A stretch of 64,000 nucleotides of DNA from Arsukibacterium sp. MJ3 (GCF_000987765.1 NZ_LAHP01000015.1:40087-104086); one strand, 5' to 3'. Counted from the first letter of the stretch, positions 28,012 through 38,211 are shown. The notes: generated from the letters alone by a model not told the origin. Numbers and translations: made by a program.

Positions 28012-28362
28012 TTAAATGTCCAGTGGCGTGCTGAAATCGGCAGACTTTTCAAAATCACCAGATATATCAAGTAATTTATCGTCTTTAAACTCAACAACTA
28101 ATTGTTTTTTGAAGTTATTACCACGGCCGCCTTTTAAAGAATAAAAATAATGCCAGGTATCATTATCAAAGGCATTTTCAGCAACCGGGCTACCTAGTAC
28201 AAACTTAACTTGCTCTTTGGTCATCGCAACCCGCAATTTATTGATATCTTTTTGCTCCAGAAAATTACCCTGAGGCACATCAATCCGGTAAATCACGTTA
28301 GAGCATGCGCTTAGGCTGGTTAGCAAGCCTATTACTACTAAAAATTGTACTACTGTTTTCAT
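28012..28362 (-). CDS. bamE: Outer membrane assembly lipoprotein BamE
   Basis: Small BAM-complex lipoprotein that helps insert beta-barrel proteins in the outer membrane. The 116-residue protein has a signal peptide ending in LSA-Cys20. It has the SmpA/OmlA domain: VPQGNFLEQKDINKLRVAMTKEQVKFVLGSPVAENAFDNDTWHYFY, with the phosphatidylglycerol/BamD-binding region of the family. It is transcribed away from recN with its own 67-base gap. The neighbours recN and ratB are the same as in E. coli. Confidence 0.93.
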   Translation of the reverse strand: MKTVVQFLVVIGLLTSLSACSNVIYRIDVPQGNFLEQKDINKLRVAMTKEQVKFVLGSPVAENAFDNDTWHYFYSLKGGRGNNFKKQLVVEFKDDKLLDISGDFEKSADFSTPLDI

Positions 28363-28429
28363 CGTTTTCGTCTGTTAAGTCCGGTTATCGCTATCATACC
28401 CTATGACAGCCTTGCTGAAAAATCTTCTT

Positions 28430-30103
28430 TCAGACTGCCGGGGCGCATAAAAGTTCGCGGGCATTTGCTAACGCGCTGGCACTAATATTCTCTCCAGCCA
28501 GTAGGCGGGCTATTTCGCCAATACGTTGTTCATCATTTAAGCAGCGCATCCGGGTTTCGGTTGCCTGGCCATCGGTATATTTTTCAACGAATAACTGCTG
28601 ATGACCCTGGCTGGCAACCTGAGGTAAATGTGTAACACAAATGATCTGGGTAGACTCACCTAGTTGGCGCAATAACTTACCTACTCCGGCTGCCACCGGG
28701 CCGCTGATGCCCACATCCACTTCATCAAAAATCAGCGTGGGCGTGGTAATTTTATCAGCCAGAATAACCTGTACTGCCAGGCTGATGCGTGACAGCTCTC
28801 CGCCTGAGGCCACTTTAGCCAGCGGCTGTAATGGTTGGCCCGGGTTAGTTGAAACACTAAAACTAATGTGGTCTGCGCCATGGCTACTGGCTTGCTCTAA
28901 GCTAAGCGCTTGCACGCTAATTTCAAAGCGGGAATTGGCCATGCTTAGCTCATGCATACTGCTAACAATTAACTGGCTCAGCTTAGTGGCCGCTACTTGC
29001 CGTTGCTGGTGTAGCTCAGCAGCAAACTGTTGGTAATGTTGCTCAGCTTCGGTTAACTCTGCTTCCAGTTGCACCAGTCGTTGGTCATTGCCAGTTAATT
29101 CGGCCAGTTGGGCAGATAATTGCTGATGAAACCCAGGCAGTTGTTCAAACGTAACCTGATGTTTGCGGCTAAGGTTTAGCCATTGGCCCATCCGCTCATC
29201 AATTGCTTCTAGCCGCTCCGGGTCAAGTTCAACTTTTTCGGCATAGCGGCGCAATTCACGGCTGGCTTCTTCGGTTTGCATTAATGCATCAGCCAGCATT
29301 AACTGTAGTGGGGTTAAGCTGGTATCCAGCAGGCATAGCTGCTGCAATTGTTGGTTAACCGCTGACAACGCCTGATAAATTGAACCGTCGTCATTGTCAT
29401 ATAGTTGATCAATACACTGTTGGCTCTGGCTAAGCAAAGTCTGGCCATGGCTTAAGCGGCTTTGCTCGACTTCAAGTTGGGCAAATTCATCGGTTACCGG
29501 TGCAAACTGATCCAGTTCTGCTACCTGATATTCCAGTAATTGGCGCTGTGCATCGCGTTGCTGCTGGCTTGTCTCAAGCTGCAGGTATTCCTGCTTTAAT
29601 GTCTGCCATTGCTGATACTGCTGTTTTATGTTGCTGCGCAGCGGCGCATTGTCAGCAAAGGCATCCAGTAATTGACGTTGATAATCAGATTTTAATAGTT
29701 GCTGGTGGGCATGCTGGCCATGAATGCTCAGTAAATATTGCCCCAGTGCTTTTAATTGCTGCGCCGGAACCTGTACACCATTAATATAACCGCGCGAGCG
29801 ACCTTCATTGTTGATTACCCGGCGCACTATACATTCGCTACCCATAGCTAAATCTTGTTGTTCAAGCCAGAGCTGTGCCTGTGGTAGCTTAGCAATATCA
29901 AAGGTGGCAACAATATCGGCTTTGTCTGCACCGGGGCGAACTACCGTGGCGTCGGCGCGTTCGCCTAAGCAAAGCGATAGGGCATCAATAGCGATAGACT
30001 TGCCGGCACCGGTTTCGCCGGTAATCGTTGACATACCGGTTTGCCAATCTATTTCTAATGCCCGCACAATAGCAAAATTACTGATATGAAGGTGGCTTAG
30101 CAT
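28430..30103 (-). CDS. recN: DNA repair protein RecN
   Basis: SMC-like ATPase acting in recombinational repair of double-strand breaks. At 557 residues it has the family length. Walker A is GETGAGKS at 29-36; a central coiled coil rich in Gln, Leu and Glu spans about 150-370; the signature/Walker B region KVASGGELSRISLAVQVILADK and TLIFDEVDVGISG lies near 430-475. It is preceded by a LexA-type box (30138-30155), so SOS control is likely, as in E. coli where recN is strongly SOS-induced. It is next to bamE downstream and nadK upstream, all on the minus strand. Confidence 0.95.
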   Translation of the reverse strand: MLSHLHISNFAIVRALEIDWQTGMSTITGETGAGKSIAIDALSLCLGERADATVVRPGADKADIVATFDIAKLPQAQLWLEQQDLAMGSECIVRRVINNEGRSRGYINGVQVPAQQLKALGQYLLSIHGQHAHQQLLKSDYQRQLLDAFADNAPLRSNIKQQYQQWQTLKQEYLQLETSQQQRDAQRQLLEYQVAELDQFAPVTDEFAQLEVEQSRLSHGQTLLSQSQQCIDQLYDNDDGSIYQALSAVNQQLQQLCLLDTSLTPLQLMLADALMQTEEASRELRRYAEKVELDPERLEAIDERMGQWLNLSRKHQVTFEQLPGFHQQLSAQLAELTGNDQRLVQLEAELTEAEQHYQQFAAELHQQRQVAATKLSQLIVSSMHELSMANSRFEISVQALSLEQASSHGADHISFSVSTNPGQPLQPLAKVASGGELSRISLAVQVILADKITTPTLIFDEVDVGISGPVAAGVGKLLRQLGESTQIICVTHLPQVASQGHQQLFVEKYTDGQATETRMRCLNDEQRIGEIARLLAGENISASALANARELLCAPAV

Positions 30104-30137
30104 GCTGTAACTCCTGTCAGGAAAAAGTACTGCTTAA

Positions 30138-30155
30138 ACTGTTTTTATATACAGT
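30138..30155 (-). promoter_or_regulatory. LexA operator upstream of recN
   Basis: ACTG TTTTTATATA CAGT is an exact CTG-N10-CAG palindrome, 35 bases before the recN start. An overlapping degenerate second site (GTG-N10-CAG, 30154-30169) follows. E. coli recN also has tandem LexA boxes. Confidence 0.75.
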
Positions 30156-30215
30156 GTAAATTTATACAGTAATTGTCCATTTTGCAAGCCTCGTTTTTAT
30201 GTAAGGAAATATACC

Positions 30216-31097
30216 CTAGTAGAGTTTTGCGCCCCAACCGAGTTTATTGCGCAGCACATGGAAGTAACTGTAACCGGGGGGGTGCACTAATCGTAGTGGT
30301 GTCGGGTGTTTACGAATGTAAATTTCATCGCCAGGCATTACAGCCAGAATGACATGGCTGTCACAGCTGATCTGTAGTTGTGCATCATTACTTTCTGCTA
30401 CTTTTAAACAAATTTCGCTATTACCAGCTACCACTAGCGGCCTGCTACTTAACGTATGAGGAAACATGGGCACCAGGCACATGGCGTCAAGATCCGGGGT
30501 AAGAATAGGCCCGCCACCGGATAACGAGTAAGCAGTAGAGCCGGTTGGCGTGCTAACAATTAACCCATCTGAGCGCTGGCTGTAGACAAACTCATTGTTG
30601 ATGTAAGCTTCAAATTCAATCATATGAGCAACTTTGTCGGCGTGCAGTACCGCCTCGTTTACCGCACTGTTACTGCTTTTTATGCTGCCATGACGATGGA
30701 CGGATATTTCCAGCAGGTTTCTTTTTTCTGTAACAAAATTTCCGTCTAACACATCGGCTAAAGGTTGTTCAAAAAACTCCGGCGCTAAATCGGTTAAAAA
30801 ACCAAGATTGCCCCGGTTTACTCCCAGTACGGCAACGTCGAAGCGGGCCAATACTCTAGCGGCACCTAGCATATTGCCATCGCCGCCTACTACAATGGCG
30901 AGATCGCAGGTTTTACCCAGGTCAACTAAGTCGAGTATCTTAGCATCGGCCAGCGCCAGCGATTGCGCTACCCGTTCTTCAACAAATACGTCGAGGCCTT
31001 TGGCCGTAAGAAAATGATACAGACTTACCAGGGTATGATTAGCGCCTTGGTGGTTAGGTTTACCGATCAGTCCAATTTTCGTGAATGCATGGCTCAT
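30216..31097 (-). CDS. nadK: NAD kinase
   Basis: Phosphorylates NAD to NADP with ATP. The start at ATG 31097 gives 293 residues (E. coli NadK has 292) and is preceded by AAGGAG; an upstream in-frame start at 31157 is unlikely. The GGDGN motif is present ([36 protein letters not shown]), together with NEAVLHADK and the substrate block [23 protein letters not shown]. It lies between recN and hrcA/grpE; hrcA is divergent. This matches the E. coli order grpE-nadK-recN with hrcA added. Confidence 0.95.
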   Translation of the reverse strand: MSHAFTKIGLIGKPNHQGANHTLVSLYHFLTAKGLDVFVEERVAQSLALADAKILDLVDLGKTCDLAIVVGGDGNMLGAARVLARFDVAVLGVNRGNLGFLTDLAPEFFEQPLADVLDGNFVTEKRNLLEISVHRHGSIKSSNSAVNEAVLHADKVAHMIEFEAYINNEFVYSQRSDGLIVSTPTGSTAYSLSGGGPILTPDLDAMCLVPMFPHTLSSRPLVVAGNSEICLKVAESNDAQLQISCDSHVILAVMPGDEIYIRKHPTPLRLVHPPGYSYFHVLRNKLGWGAKLY

Positions 31098-31182
31098 AGT
31101 GAGCTCCTTGGCTGGCATTGTTTGAGTATAGCGGTGTCGCAAGCTGGCGACCAGCATCTGCGCTATTTTACTGAGGTATCAA

Positions 31183-31208
31183 CTTGATATTACTATTTTA
31201 ACCCCCAG
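31183..31208 (+). promoter_or_regulatory. Sigma-32-type promoter before hrcA
   Basis: CTTGAT (31183-31188), 14 bases, CCCCAG (31203-31208), against consensus CTTGAA-N13-15-CCCCAT. It lies about 35 bases before the hrcA start. Two other copies with the exact consensus are found at grpE and dnaK. Confidence 0.6.
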
Positions 31209-31243
31209 ATCATTTAACAACACTGGACAAGGTATTACGCAGT

Positions 31244-32272
31244 ATGGCGGTGGCGCTAAGCAGGGCAGAACTGATATTAAAGCTGATAGTAGAACAATAC
31301 CTGGCCGATGGCTTGCCGGTATCCAGTAAACTTATTGCTGAAAATCAGGCGTTAGCCGTTAGCTCAGCGACGGTACGTAACACCATGGTGCAGTTAGAGC
31401 AGCGGGGTTTTATTCGTTCTCCTCATACTTCTGCCGGTCGGGTACCTACTACCAGCGGAATTAGATTGTTTATTGACAAAATGCTTACCATGCAGCCATT
31501 AAGTAGCCGCTGGCAAGCTGAAATACAGCGCCGCTTGGTACCTACTTTGCCGGTGTCATTGCTTTGCCAGCAAGCGGGCCAGTTGTTAACTAATCTTACC
31601 GGTTGTGTCGCTATTATCAGCCCGCCAAAAGCCAGCGGCCGTGAAGTGCGGCAAATTGATTTGGTTCGCCTTGCCAGCGACCGTTTATTATTAGTGGTTA
31701 TTGATGAAGACGGCGATATTTTGCATCGGGTAATCGACTGCGCTCAAAGCATCGACAGCGCCACGCTGGGCAAGGTACTGTGTTTATTAAATGCGGCGTT
31801 GGCGAATGGCCAATGGCAAGACGGCATTGCCCGCCTAGCCAGTATTGTTAGAAGCGAAAGTGGCTGTAGCCAACTACTAATTAACACTGTGTTGGGGCAG
31901 CTTAGTCTGGATGAATTTCAGCAGCATCAACCGCTTATATTCGGTCAGCATCAATTGTTATTAAGCCCTGAGTATCAGAATAGCACAGCATTACAACAGG
32001 TTTCCCAGCTACTGGAGCAGCCAGCTGGCCTAATCAATTTGCTGCAGCAAGTGACTACCGATGATCACCCTAAACTTATTCTGGGTAAAGAGTCTGGTTT
32101 TGTTGAACTGGCACCGGTGAGCCTTATCAGTCAGCGTTATCAAACTCAGCCGCACCGTTTTATTGCGTTGTTAGGGCCGCGCCGGATGAACTATGCTAAA
32201 TTAGTACCTCTGGTAGAAGCATGCGCTCATCGTTTAAATTTAAACTTGAATCGACAGAATCTATCCCCATAA
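31244..32272 (+). CDS. hrcA: Heat-inducible transcription repressor HrcA
   Basis: Repressor of class I heat-shock genes through the CIRCE operator, with GroEL as co-regulator in relatives. The 342-residue protein has an N-terminal winged helix (about 1-75: [47 protein letters not shown], then [20 protein letters not shown], the HrcA hallmark), and a C-terminal GAF-like domain ending [12 protein letters not shown]. The grpE promoter lies in its last codons. HrcA is absent from E. coli but found in some other gammaproteobacteria. No CIRCE was seen near hrcA, grpE or dnaK, so the targets may lie elsewhere, for example groES. Confidence 0.92.
   Translation: MAVALSRAELILKLIVEQYLADGLPVSSKLIAENQALAVSSATVRNTMVQLEQRGFIRSPHTSAGRVPTTSGIRLFIDKMLTMQPLSSRWQAEIQRRLVPTLPVSLLCQQAGQLLTNLTGCVAIISPPKASGREVRQIDLVRLASDRLLLVVIDEDGDILHRVIDCAQSIDSATLGKVLCLLNAALANGQWQDGIARLASIVRSESGCSQLLINTVLGQLSLDEFQQHQPLIFGQHQLLLSPEYQNSTALQQVSQLLEQPAGLINLLQQVTTDDHPKLILGKESGFVELAPVSLISQRYQTQPHRFIALLGPRRMNYAKLVPLVEACAHRLNLNLNRQNLSP
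32245..32270 (+). promoter_or_regulatory. Sigma-32 promoter for grpE inside hrcA
   Basis: Exact CTTGAA (32245-32250), 14-base spacer, CCCCAT (32265-32270). It overlaps the last codons and stop of hrcA and lies about 30 bases before the grpE start. Confidence 0.8.
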
Positions 32273-32301
32273 TAGTCCTACTTTCATTTGGAGTAGTTAG
32301 C

Positions 32302-32892
32302 ATGACAGAGCAAGCAAAGCCGAACGAGCAGGCAGAAGATAGCAAACAAGATAATTCTTCAGCACAGCAGCATAACAACCATGCCGACACCGTTGAATTA
32401 TCGGGTGAGCAGGCCATTATTTCGAAACTTGAAACAGAGTTAACCCAAGCTCAGGCTAAACTTGCTGAGCAGCAAGACGTAATGCTGCGCGTCAAAGCGG
32501 AAGCGGATAATGCCAGGCGACGTGCCAGTCAGGATGTAGAAAAAGCCCATAAATTTGCGCTGGAAAAATTCGCCGGTGATTTATTGCCGGTAGTAGACAA
32601 CCTAGAGCGGGCACTGGCCTTTATTAACCGTGACGATGACGCTTTTACCGGCATTATTGAAGGGGTTGAATTAACCATGAAGAGCTTCCTGGATACGGTA
32701 GCTAAATATGGTGTGCAGCAAATTGATCCCCAAGGTCAACCATTTAATCCTGATCAGCATCAGGCAATGACTATTCAGCCATCGGCTGATGTGCCACCTA
32801 ATACGGTTACTTTTGTGATGCAAAAAGGCTATGAATTAAATGGGCGTTTATTACGTCCGGCGATGGTGGGTGTGTCAAAAGTTCCTGAATAA
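32302..32892 (+). CDS. grpE: Nucleotide exchange factor GrpE
   Basis: Releases ADP from DnaK in the chaperone cycle. Start ATG 32302 gives 196 residues (E. coli GrpE 197); the upstream in-frame ATG at 32221 lies in hrcA and would precede the promoter. The N-terminal acidic disordered region (about 1-45) is followed by a long coiled coil ([66 protein letters not shown]) and a beta domain ending [16 protein letters not shown] strong terminator closes the transcript, so grpE is cut off from dnaK, which lies 10 kb away. Confidence 0.95.
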   Translation: MTEQAKPNEQAEDSKQDNSSAQQHNNHADTVELSGEQAIISKLETELTQAQAKLAEQQDVMLRVKAEADNARRRASQDVEKAHKFALEKFAGDLLPVVDNLERALAFINRDDDAFTGIIEGVELTMKSFLDTVAKYGVQQIDPQGQPFNPDQHQAMTIQPSADVPPNTVTFVMQKGYELNGRLLRPAMVGVSKVPE

Positions 32893-32903
32893 GCTTATTG
32901 TGT

Positions 32904-32940
32904 AATACTAAAACCGGCGTAACGCCGGTTTTAGTATTTT
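32904..32940 (+). terminator. Strong terminator after grpE
   Basis: Perfect 16-bp stem (AATACTAAAACCGGCG and its complement at 32923-32938) with a three-base loop, ending in TTTT. It separates grpE from the lactate dehydrogenase gene. Confidence 0.88.
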
Positions 32941-33029
32941 AAGCAATGCATCCTCTGGCAGCAGGCATAGCCAAAACCCCTAAAATCTGTTACTACATAG
33001 CCATAGTCGTATCTTCAGGAAACCATGCC

Positions 33030-35780
33030 GTGACGTTACCTGTTGCCTTTAGTCAACGTGCCCGCCAGCTTATACCCACCGAGCGCTACTTTGACGACCC
33101 CATTGCTACGTTGGCCTATGGTAGCGACGCCAGCTTTTATCGTTTACTGCCTAAATTGGTACTTAGGGTAGAAAGCGAGGCAGAGGTGGTAGCACTGCTT
33201 AAATTAGCTAATCAGTACCACGTTGCCATTACTTTTCGGGCTGCCGGTACCAGTTTGTCAGGCCAAGCGGTAACCGATTCGGTATTGCTAATGCTAGGCG
33301 AGAACTGGCAACAACGTGAAGTGCGCGGTTTAGGTGAGCAAATCCGGCTGCAACCCGGCGTTATCGGTGCGGCCGCTAACAGCGTGCTAACAAAGTTTCA
33401 GCGAAAAATTGGCCCGGATCCGGCCTCTATTAATAGCTGCAAAATTGGCGGTATCGTTGCCAACAATGCCAGTGGCATGTGCTGCGGTACTGCCCACAAT
33501 AGTTTTAATACCCTGGCGGCGATGCGGCTGGTGTTATTTGACGGCACGGTATTGGATACAGAAGATACAGAAAATGTGGCCGCTTTTCGGCAAAGCCATG
33601 CTTTACTGCTGGCAGAATTAGAACTGATTGGTCAGCAAACCCGCAATAACCTAGAACTTAGCGAAAAAATCCGCCATAAATATCGTTTAAAAAATACCAC
33701 TGGTTTTTCGCTAAACGCCTTAACCGAATTTACCGATCCTATTGATATCCTAAGCCATTTAATGGTGGGTTCTGAAGGCTGTTTAGGCTTTATCAGCGCA
33801 ATAACCTATAATACGGTTCCCGATTACCCACACCGGGCCAGTGGTTTACTGGTGTTTCCATCGGTGCAAAGCTGTTGTCAGGCCGTTACCTTGTTAAAAC
33901 AGTTACCGGTATCAGCAGTGGAGTTACTAGACCGGCGCAGCCTGCGCTCGGTAGAGCATAAAACCGGTATGCCGGCTTGGGTAAAGCAAGTATCGGTAAA
34001 CGCCTGCGCCTTGCTGATTGAGACCACGGCGGTGTCTGCCAGTGTCTTGCAACAGCAATTGGCTATGCTTCGTGCAGTGGTACAAGGTTTTACTTTAGAG
34101 CAACAGGTCGATTTTAGTACCGATCCTGTGGTATATAACCAGTTGTGGGCTATACGCAAAGGCACTTTCCCCGCGGTGGGTGCGCTGCGAAAAACCGGCA
34201 CAACAGTAATCATAGAAGACGTGACTTTTCCGCTGGCGCAACTGGCCGAGGGCGTGGCACGGCTGCAACAACTTTTCAGTAAATATGCTTATGATGAAGC
34301 CATTATTTTTGGCCATGCGCTGGAAGGTAACCTGCATTTTGTCTTTACCCAGGGCTTTGACCAACCGGCTGAGGTTAGGCGCTACGATCATTTTATGCAG
34401 GACGTTGCACACTTGGTGGCGGTGGAGTTTGGTGGTTCATTAAAAGCAGAGCATGGCACTGGCCGCAATATGGCCCCCTTTGTTGAGCTGGAGTGGGGGG
34501 CTGAGGCTTACCAGCTAATGTGGCGCTTGAAAAAACTGCTTGATCCAAAACATATTTTAAACCCCGAGGTGGTGTTAAGCCATAACTCGCAGTTGCATTT
34601 GCAAAATTTGAAACCGCTGCCAGCGACTAACCCGTTGGTAGATAAATGCATTGAGTGTGGCTACTGTGAGCCGGTTTGCCCGTCCCGCACGTTAACGCTA
34701 ACTCCGCGCCAGCGTATTGTTACCATGCGCGAAATTTCCCGTTTAAGTGCAAGTGCTGAGGATCCAAAACGGCTTAAAGCTCTTAACAACGCCTATCAGT
34801 ATGCTGGCAATGATACCTGTGCGGCCTGCGGTATGTGCAGTACCGCCTGCCCGGTTGGCATAAATACCGGTGATTTAACCCGGCAGCTTCGGGCAGTAAA
34901 TAATCAGCGTTGGCAGGGGCTGGCTGCTTTTACGGCGCGCCATTTCGCCGCAATAAGTGCCATGGCGCGTTTTGGTTTGAGTATGGGCCAGCGGTTTAGC
35001 AAGGTGTTACCAGGCTGGCATAGCGCTATGCCTACAGCCAACCGAGCCACGTTAACCGCTGCTGATATTACGTTAACCCCCATCATCTATCTGGCTAGCT
35101 GCAGCAGTCGGGTAATGGCACCACAGGCCAATAGCCATGATAGCCGCAGCGTATTGCAGGTAAGTACTGCTTTACTGGCTAAAGCGGGGTACCGTCTTAT
35201 TGTGCCTGAGGGGATAGAGCACCAGTGCTGCGGTATGCCGTTTCAATCGAAAGGCCAGTTTGCGGCAGCTGATCAAAAACAACATGAATTAACACGTTGG
35301 TTGCTTAAAGTTAGTAATAATGGCCAAATCCCCATTTACTCTGATAGCAGCCCGTGCAGTTTAACTGTGAGCGGCAAGCTCGATCCGCGGCTGACGATTA
35401 TCGACAGTGTCGATTTTTTGCATGACCACATTTTGCCAAAACTTATCTTTACTCCACTTAAGCAGCCCGTTGCTTTGCATGTTACCTGCAGTGCCAGCCA
35501 ATTAGGCCAGAGCACTAAGTTGTCACGTTTAGCCAGCGCCTGCACTAAGCAGGTGGTGCGTCCAGAGGGCATAAGCTGTTGTGGTTTTGCCGGTGATAAA
35601 GGATTTATGCTGCCAGAGCTAAATGCTGCGGCGTTATCGGGTTTAAAAGCCCAGGTAAGTGGTTGTGTGCAGGGCATATCGACCAGCCGTACCTGTGAAA
35701 TAGGTTTGTCGCACCACAGTGGCATTGAGTACCAGCATGTGGTGTATTTATTGGACCAATGCAGTACTAGCGTTGGCTAA
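33030..35780 (+). CDS. FAD/FeS D-lactate dehydrogenase (Dld-II type)
   Basis: Membrane-linked oxidase probably feeding electrons from D-lactate (or D-2-hydroxyglutarate) to the respiratory chain, like Shewanella Dld-II (934 residues). The start is unsure: GTG 33030 (916 residues, AGGA upstream) is preferred over ATG 32946, which abuts the grpE terminator. The N-terminal FAD-binding domain has RAAGTSLSGQAV and GGIVANNASG; the FAD-oxidase C region carries GHALEGNLHFVF and KAEHGTGRNMAPFVELEWG. Two 4Fe-4S motifs follow (CIECGYCEPVCPS and CAACGMCSTACPVG), then two CCG domains (HQCCGMPFQSKG, SCCGFAGDKGF). Substrate by family analogy. Confidence 0.85.
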   Translation: MTLPVAFSQRARQLIPTERYFDDPIATLAYGSDASFYRLLPKLVLRVESEAEVVALLKLANQYHVAITFRAAGTSLSGQAVTDSVLLMLGENWQQREVRGLGEQIRLQPGVIGAAANSVLTKFQRKIGPDPASINSCKIGGIVANNASGMCCGTAHNSFNTLAAMRLVLFDGTVLDTEDTENVAAFRQSHALLLAELELIGQQTRNNLELSEKIRHKYRLKNTTGFSLNALTEFTDPIDILSHLMVGSEGCLGFISAITYNTVPDYPHRASGLLVFPSVQSCCQAVTLLKQLPVSAVELLDRRSLRSVEHKTGMPAWVKQVSVNACALLIETTAVSASVLQQQLAMLRAVVQGFTLEQQVDFSTDPVVYNQLWAIRKGTFPAVGALRKTGTTVIIEDVTFPLAQLAEGVARLQQLFSKYAYDEAIIFGHALEGNLHFVFTQGFDQPAEVRRYDHFMQDVAHLVAVEFGGSLKAEHGTGRNMAPFVELEWGAEAYQLMWRLKKLLDPKHILNPEVVLSHNSQLHLQNLKPLPATNPLVDKCIECGYCEPVCPSRTLTLTPRQRIVTMREISRLSASAEDPKRLKALNNAYQYAGNDTCAACGMCSTACPVGINTGDLTRQLRAVNNQRWQGLAAFTARHFAAISAMARFGLSMGQRFSKVLPGWHSAMPTANRATLTAADITLTPIIYLASCSSRVMAPQANSHDSRSVLQVSTALLAKAGYRLIVPEGIEHQCCGMPFQSKGQFAAADQKQHELTRWLLKVSNNGQIPIYSDSSPCSLTVSGKLDPRLTIIDSVDFLHDHILPKLIFTPLKQPVALHVTCSASQLGQSTKLSRLASACTKQVVRPEGISCCGFAGDKGFMLPELNAAALSGLKAQVSGCVQGISTSRTCEIGLSHHSGIEYQHVVYLLDQCSTSVG

Positions 35781-38211
35781 CCGGGCTGGCAGTAAACCAT
35801 TTGGTTTGCTCCAGACTCGTGGGTTCAAGTGGTTTACTAAAATAATAGCCTTGAAAATACTGACATTTTTCTTGCTGAAGCAGCGCAAATTGCTGCGGTT
35901 GCTCAACGCCTTCGGCAGTAATCTGCAGGTTCAATTCGTGCGCCAGATGAATGATCGCCAAGGTCAGCCGGCGGGCCTTGGCATCATCCAGTTTATTGAT
36001 AAAGCTGCGATCAATTTTCAGAATGTCTACCGGGTAGCGGTCTAAATAACTCAGCGATGAAAAGCCGGTTCCAAAGTCGTCCAGCGCAATGCTGGCGCCA
36101 AGCGCTTTTAGCCGGTTTAGTTGCTGGATCACCATCACGCTGTGTTCAAGCAAAATGCTTTCTGTAATTTCAATGGTTAAAGCTTGTGGTGGTAACTGAT
36201 GTTGCAATAGCAAAGCTGTTAATTGGCCTATTAAGTCGGGGTTAGCAATATCGGGGGCGCTAAAATTTACGCTAAGCCGAAGCCGGGGCAGAGTGCGGCG
36301 CCATTTTGCTAATTGTGCAATACCTAATTCCAGCATTTGCTTGGTTAATAAGGTGATTAAGCCTTCTTCTTCTAACATGGGTATAAAAACAGTGGGGCTA
36401 ATAAATCCTTGTACCGGGTGTTGCCAGCGGCTGAGCAGTTCAACACTGTATATTTCACCATTAGCATCAACAATGGGCTGATAAACCGGATAAAAGGTAT
36501 TTTGTTGTAAGCCTTGCTTAATACTTTGCTGCAATTGATAACGTTGGCTTAGTGCAAATTGCATAGCGCTGTTATAACAACGGATCTGATAGCCGACCGC
36601 TTTTTTAGCGTCGTGTAACGCAATGTTGGCCTGTTGCATCAACGTATCGGCTGACTCCAGGTGTGTTTGCGGTTTACAAATACCAATACTGGCAGACAGC
36701 GCAATGTCAGTTTCTAAGGTTCTGGATTGTTTTAGTACTTGAGCGATAAGCCTTTCAGCCAGTTTTTGCACATGGTCAGCGTCGGTGTTTTGTAATAGTA
36801 ACCAGAATTCATCGCCATTTTGCCGATAAAGTTTATCGGTTGCTTCCAGTTGCTGCGCCAAGGTCCAGGCAACAGTTTGTAATAACAAATCGCCGGTGCT
36901 GTGGCCATACACATCATTTACCAGGTGAAACTTATTTAAGTCCAACTTAAGCAGATAAAAAGATCGTGCTGTTTGTTGCAATGTGTTGATGTCATTATGC
37001 AGTTGCCACAGTGTGGGTAATGCCGTCAGGGTGTCTAAGTGTTGAACCAGTTCTGGCTGGCGCATCAATTGCTGCCGTTGCTGGTGCAACATTCTGCTGC
37101 GTTTTACTCGGGCCTCAACCACCATTAGTAAACGCCAGGGCGCAATAGGTTTATGAATAAACTCATCCCCGGCTAACCTTACTGCGGCTAGCTTTGCATC
37201 GATTCGTTCATCGGCTGACATAAATACCATGGGAGTATCAATCAACTCACTGTGCTGGCGAATAATTTGACCAAGTTCAAGGCCATGGCAATCGGGCATA
37301 TCTAAATCAATCAGCACCAGTTCTGGTTGATGCTGCAACATCATCTGTAATGCTTGTTGGGGGTTGTTGCAGCAGTAAACCTGATAGCCGGCCATTTGCA
37401 ATGCCTGACGATAAAAACGCAGCACGTCGTTGTCATTATCTATCAGCATTACCCGATAAGGGTCTTGTTCCGACTTTTGCAAAAAAGTTGACAAGATTTG
37501 ACAAAGCATTTTTGAGCTAACCGGCTTAGCCAGAAAATGACTACTGCCCGCGCGCACTGCCGCCAGCCGGTTCTTAAAGCTATCTATAGTGGAAATAAAC
37601 AACACTGGGAAAGCGGCGCCTTGCTGTTGTCTTACTTGTTGTAAAAAGTCAGCGCCGGCGGTTTCACCTTCAGGAAAGGCCATATCGCAAATTGCCGCCA
37701 GCGGTTGATGTTCAGCGACAGTGCTAGCTAAGGCTTTAATATCTTGTAACGGAATAACATCATAGCCTGCCTCTCGCAGTGCTTCGCTGTAATACAACAG
37801 CAAGTCAGCATCGTCATCGACAAACACAATTTTGTGTTTGGCGCTGGCAGATGCTATTGCCTTAATAGCAGTGTGTCGCAACGGTTGCGGCGTAGCGTGT
37901 TTTTTCCCAAGTTCATTTAGCAATGCGGTTAACGCAGACTGGATTGCCTCGTTGTGGGGCCCGTGCCGTGGCTCGTCAGTTTTTAACAGATAACTTAACA
38001 TCCGGGCCAGTCGGGATACTTCCGGAAAACCATAAATGGCGCCAGAGCCGCTTAATTGATGACAAATTCGTGTAAATTCAGCAATGGCATCGGCATGGGT
38101 ATCGTGGCAGAAAAGTAACCACAGTTGCTGCAATACCGATGCTTTATGGCTTAAATTCTGTCGATATTGCAATTGCATTGCACGCCATTTGTTGGTATCA
38201 GTGTTTTTCAT
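35767..38211 (-). CDS. HPt-REC-REC-GGDEF-EAL signalling protein
   Basis: Multidomain c-di-GMP signalling protein. Start ATG 38211 (814 residues); an upstream reading to 38601 has low-complexity, unlike coding sequence. HPt-like helix about 20-105 with His51 (HQLSGSG); REC1 about 128-243 with Asp176; REC2 about 252-370 with Asp302; GGDEF about 390-550 with NGDEF at 465-469 instead of GGDEF; EAL about 560-800 with ELL at 591-593 and DDFGTGFSS at 711. The cyclase may be weak or inactive, and the phosphodiesterase may be active. It is divergent from a single-domain response regulator. It ends overlapping the lactate dehydrogenase gene (opposite strand). Confidence 0.82.
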   Translation of the reverse strand: MKNTDTNKWRAMQLQYRQNLSHKASVLQQLWLLFCHDTHADAIAEFTRICHQLSGSGAIYGFPEVSRLARMLSYLLKTDEPRHGPHNEAIQSALTALLNELGKKHATPQPLRHTAIKAIASASAKHKIVFVDDDADLLLYYSEALREAGYDVIPLQDIKALASTVAEHQPLAAICDMAFPEGETAGADFLQQVRQQQGAAFPVLFISTIDSFKNRLAAVRAGSSHFLAKPVSSKMLCQILSTFLQKSEQDPYRVMLIDNDNDVLRFYRQALQMAGYQVYCCNNPQQALQMMLQHQPELVLIDLDMPDCHGLELGQIIRQHSELIDTPMVFMSADERIDAKLAAVRLAGDEFIHKPIAPWRLLMVVEARVKRSRMLHQQRQQLMRQPELVQHLDTLTALPTLWQLHNDINTLQQTARSFYLLKLDLNKFHLVNDVYGHSTGDLLLQTVAWTLAQQLEATDKLYRQNGDEFWLLLQNTDADHVQKLAERLIAQVLKQSRTLETDIALSASIGICKPQTHLESADTLMQQANIALHDAKKAVGYQIRCYNSAMQFALSQRYQLQQSIKQGLQQNTFYPVYQPIVDANGEIYSVELLSRWQHPVQGFISPTVFIPMLEEEGLITLLTKQMLELGIAQLAKWRRTLPRLRLSVNFSAPDIANPDLIGQLTALLLQHQLPPQALTIEITESILLEHSVMVIQQLNRLKALGASIALDDFGTGFSSLSYLDRYPVDILKIDRSFINKLDDAKARRLTLAIIHLAHELNLQITAEGVEQPQQFALLQQEKCQYFQGYYFSKPLEPTSLEQTKWFTASPVSQR

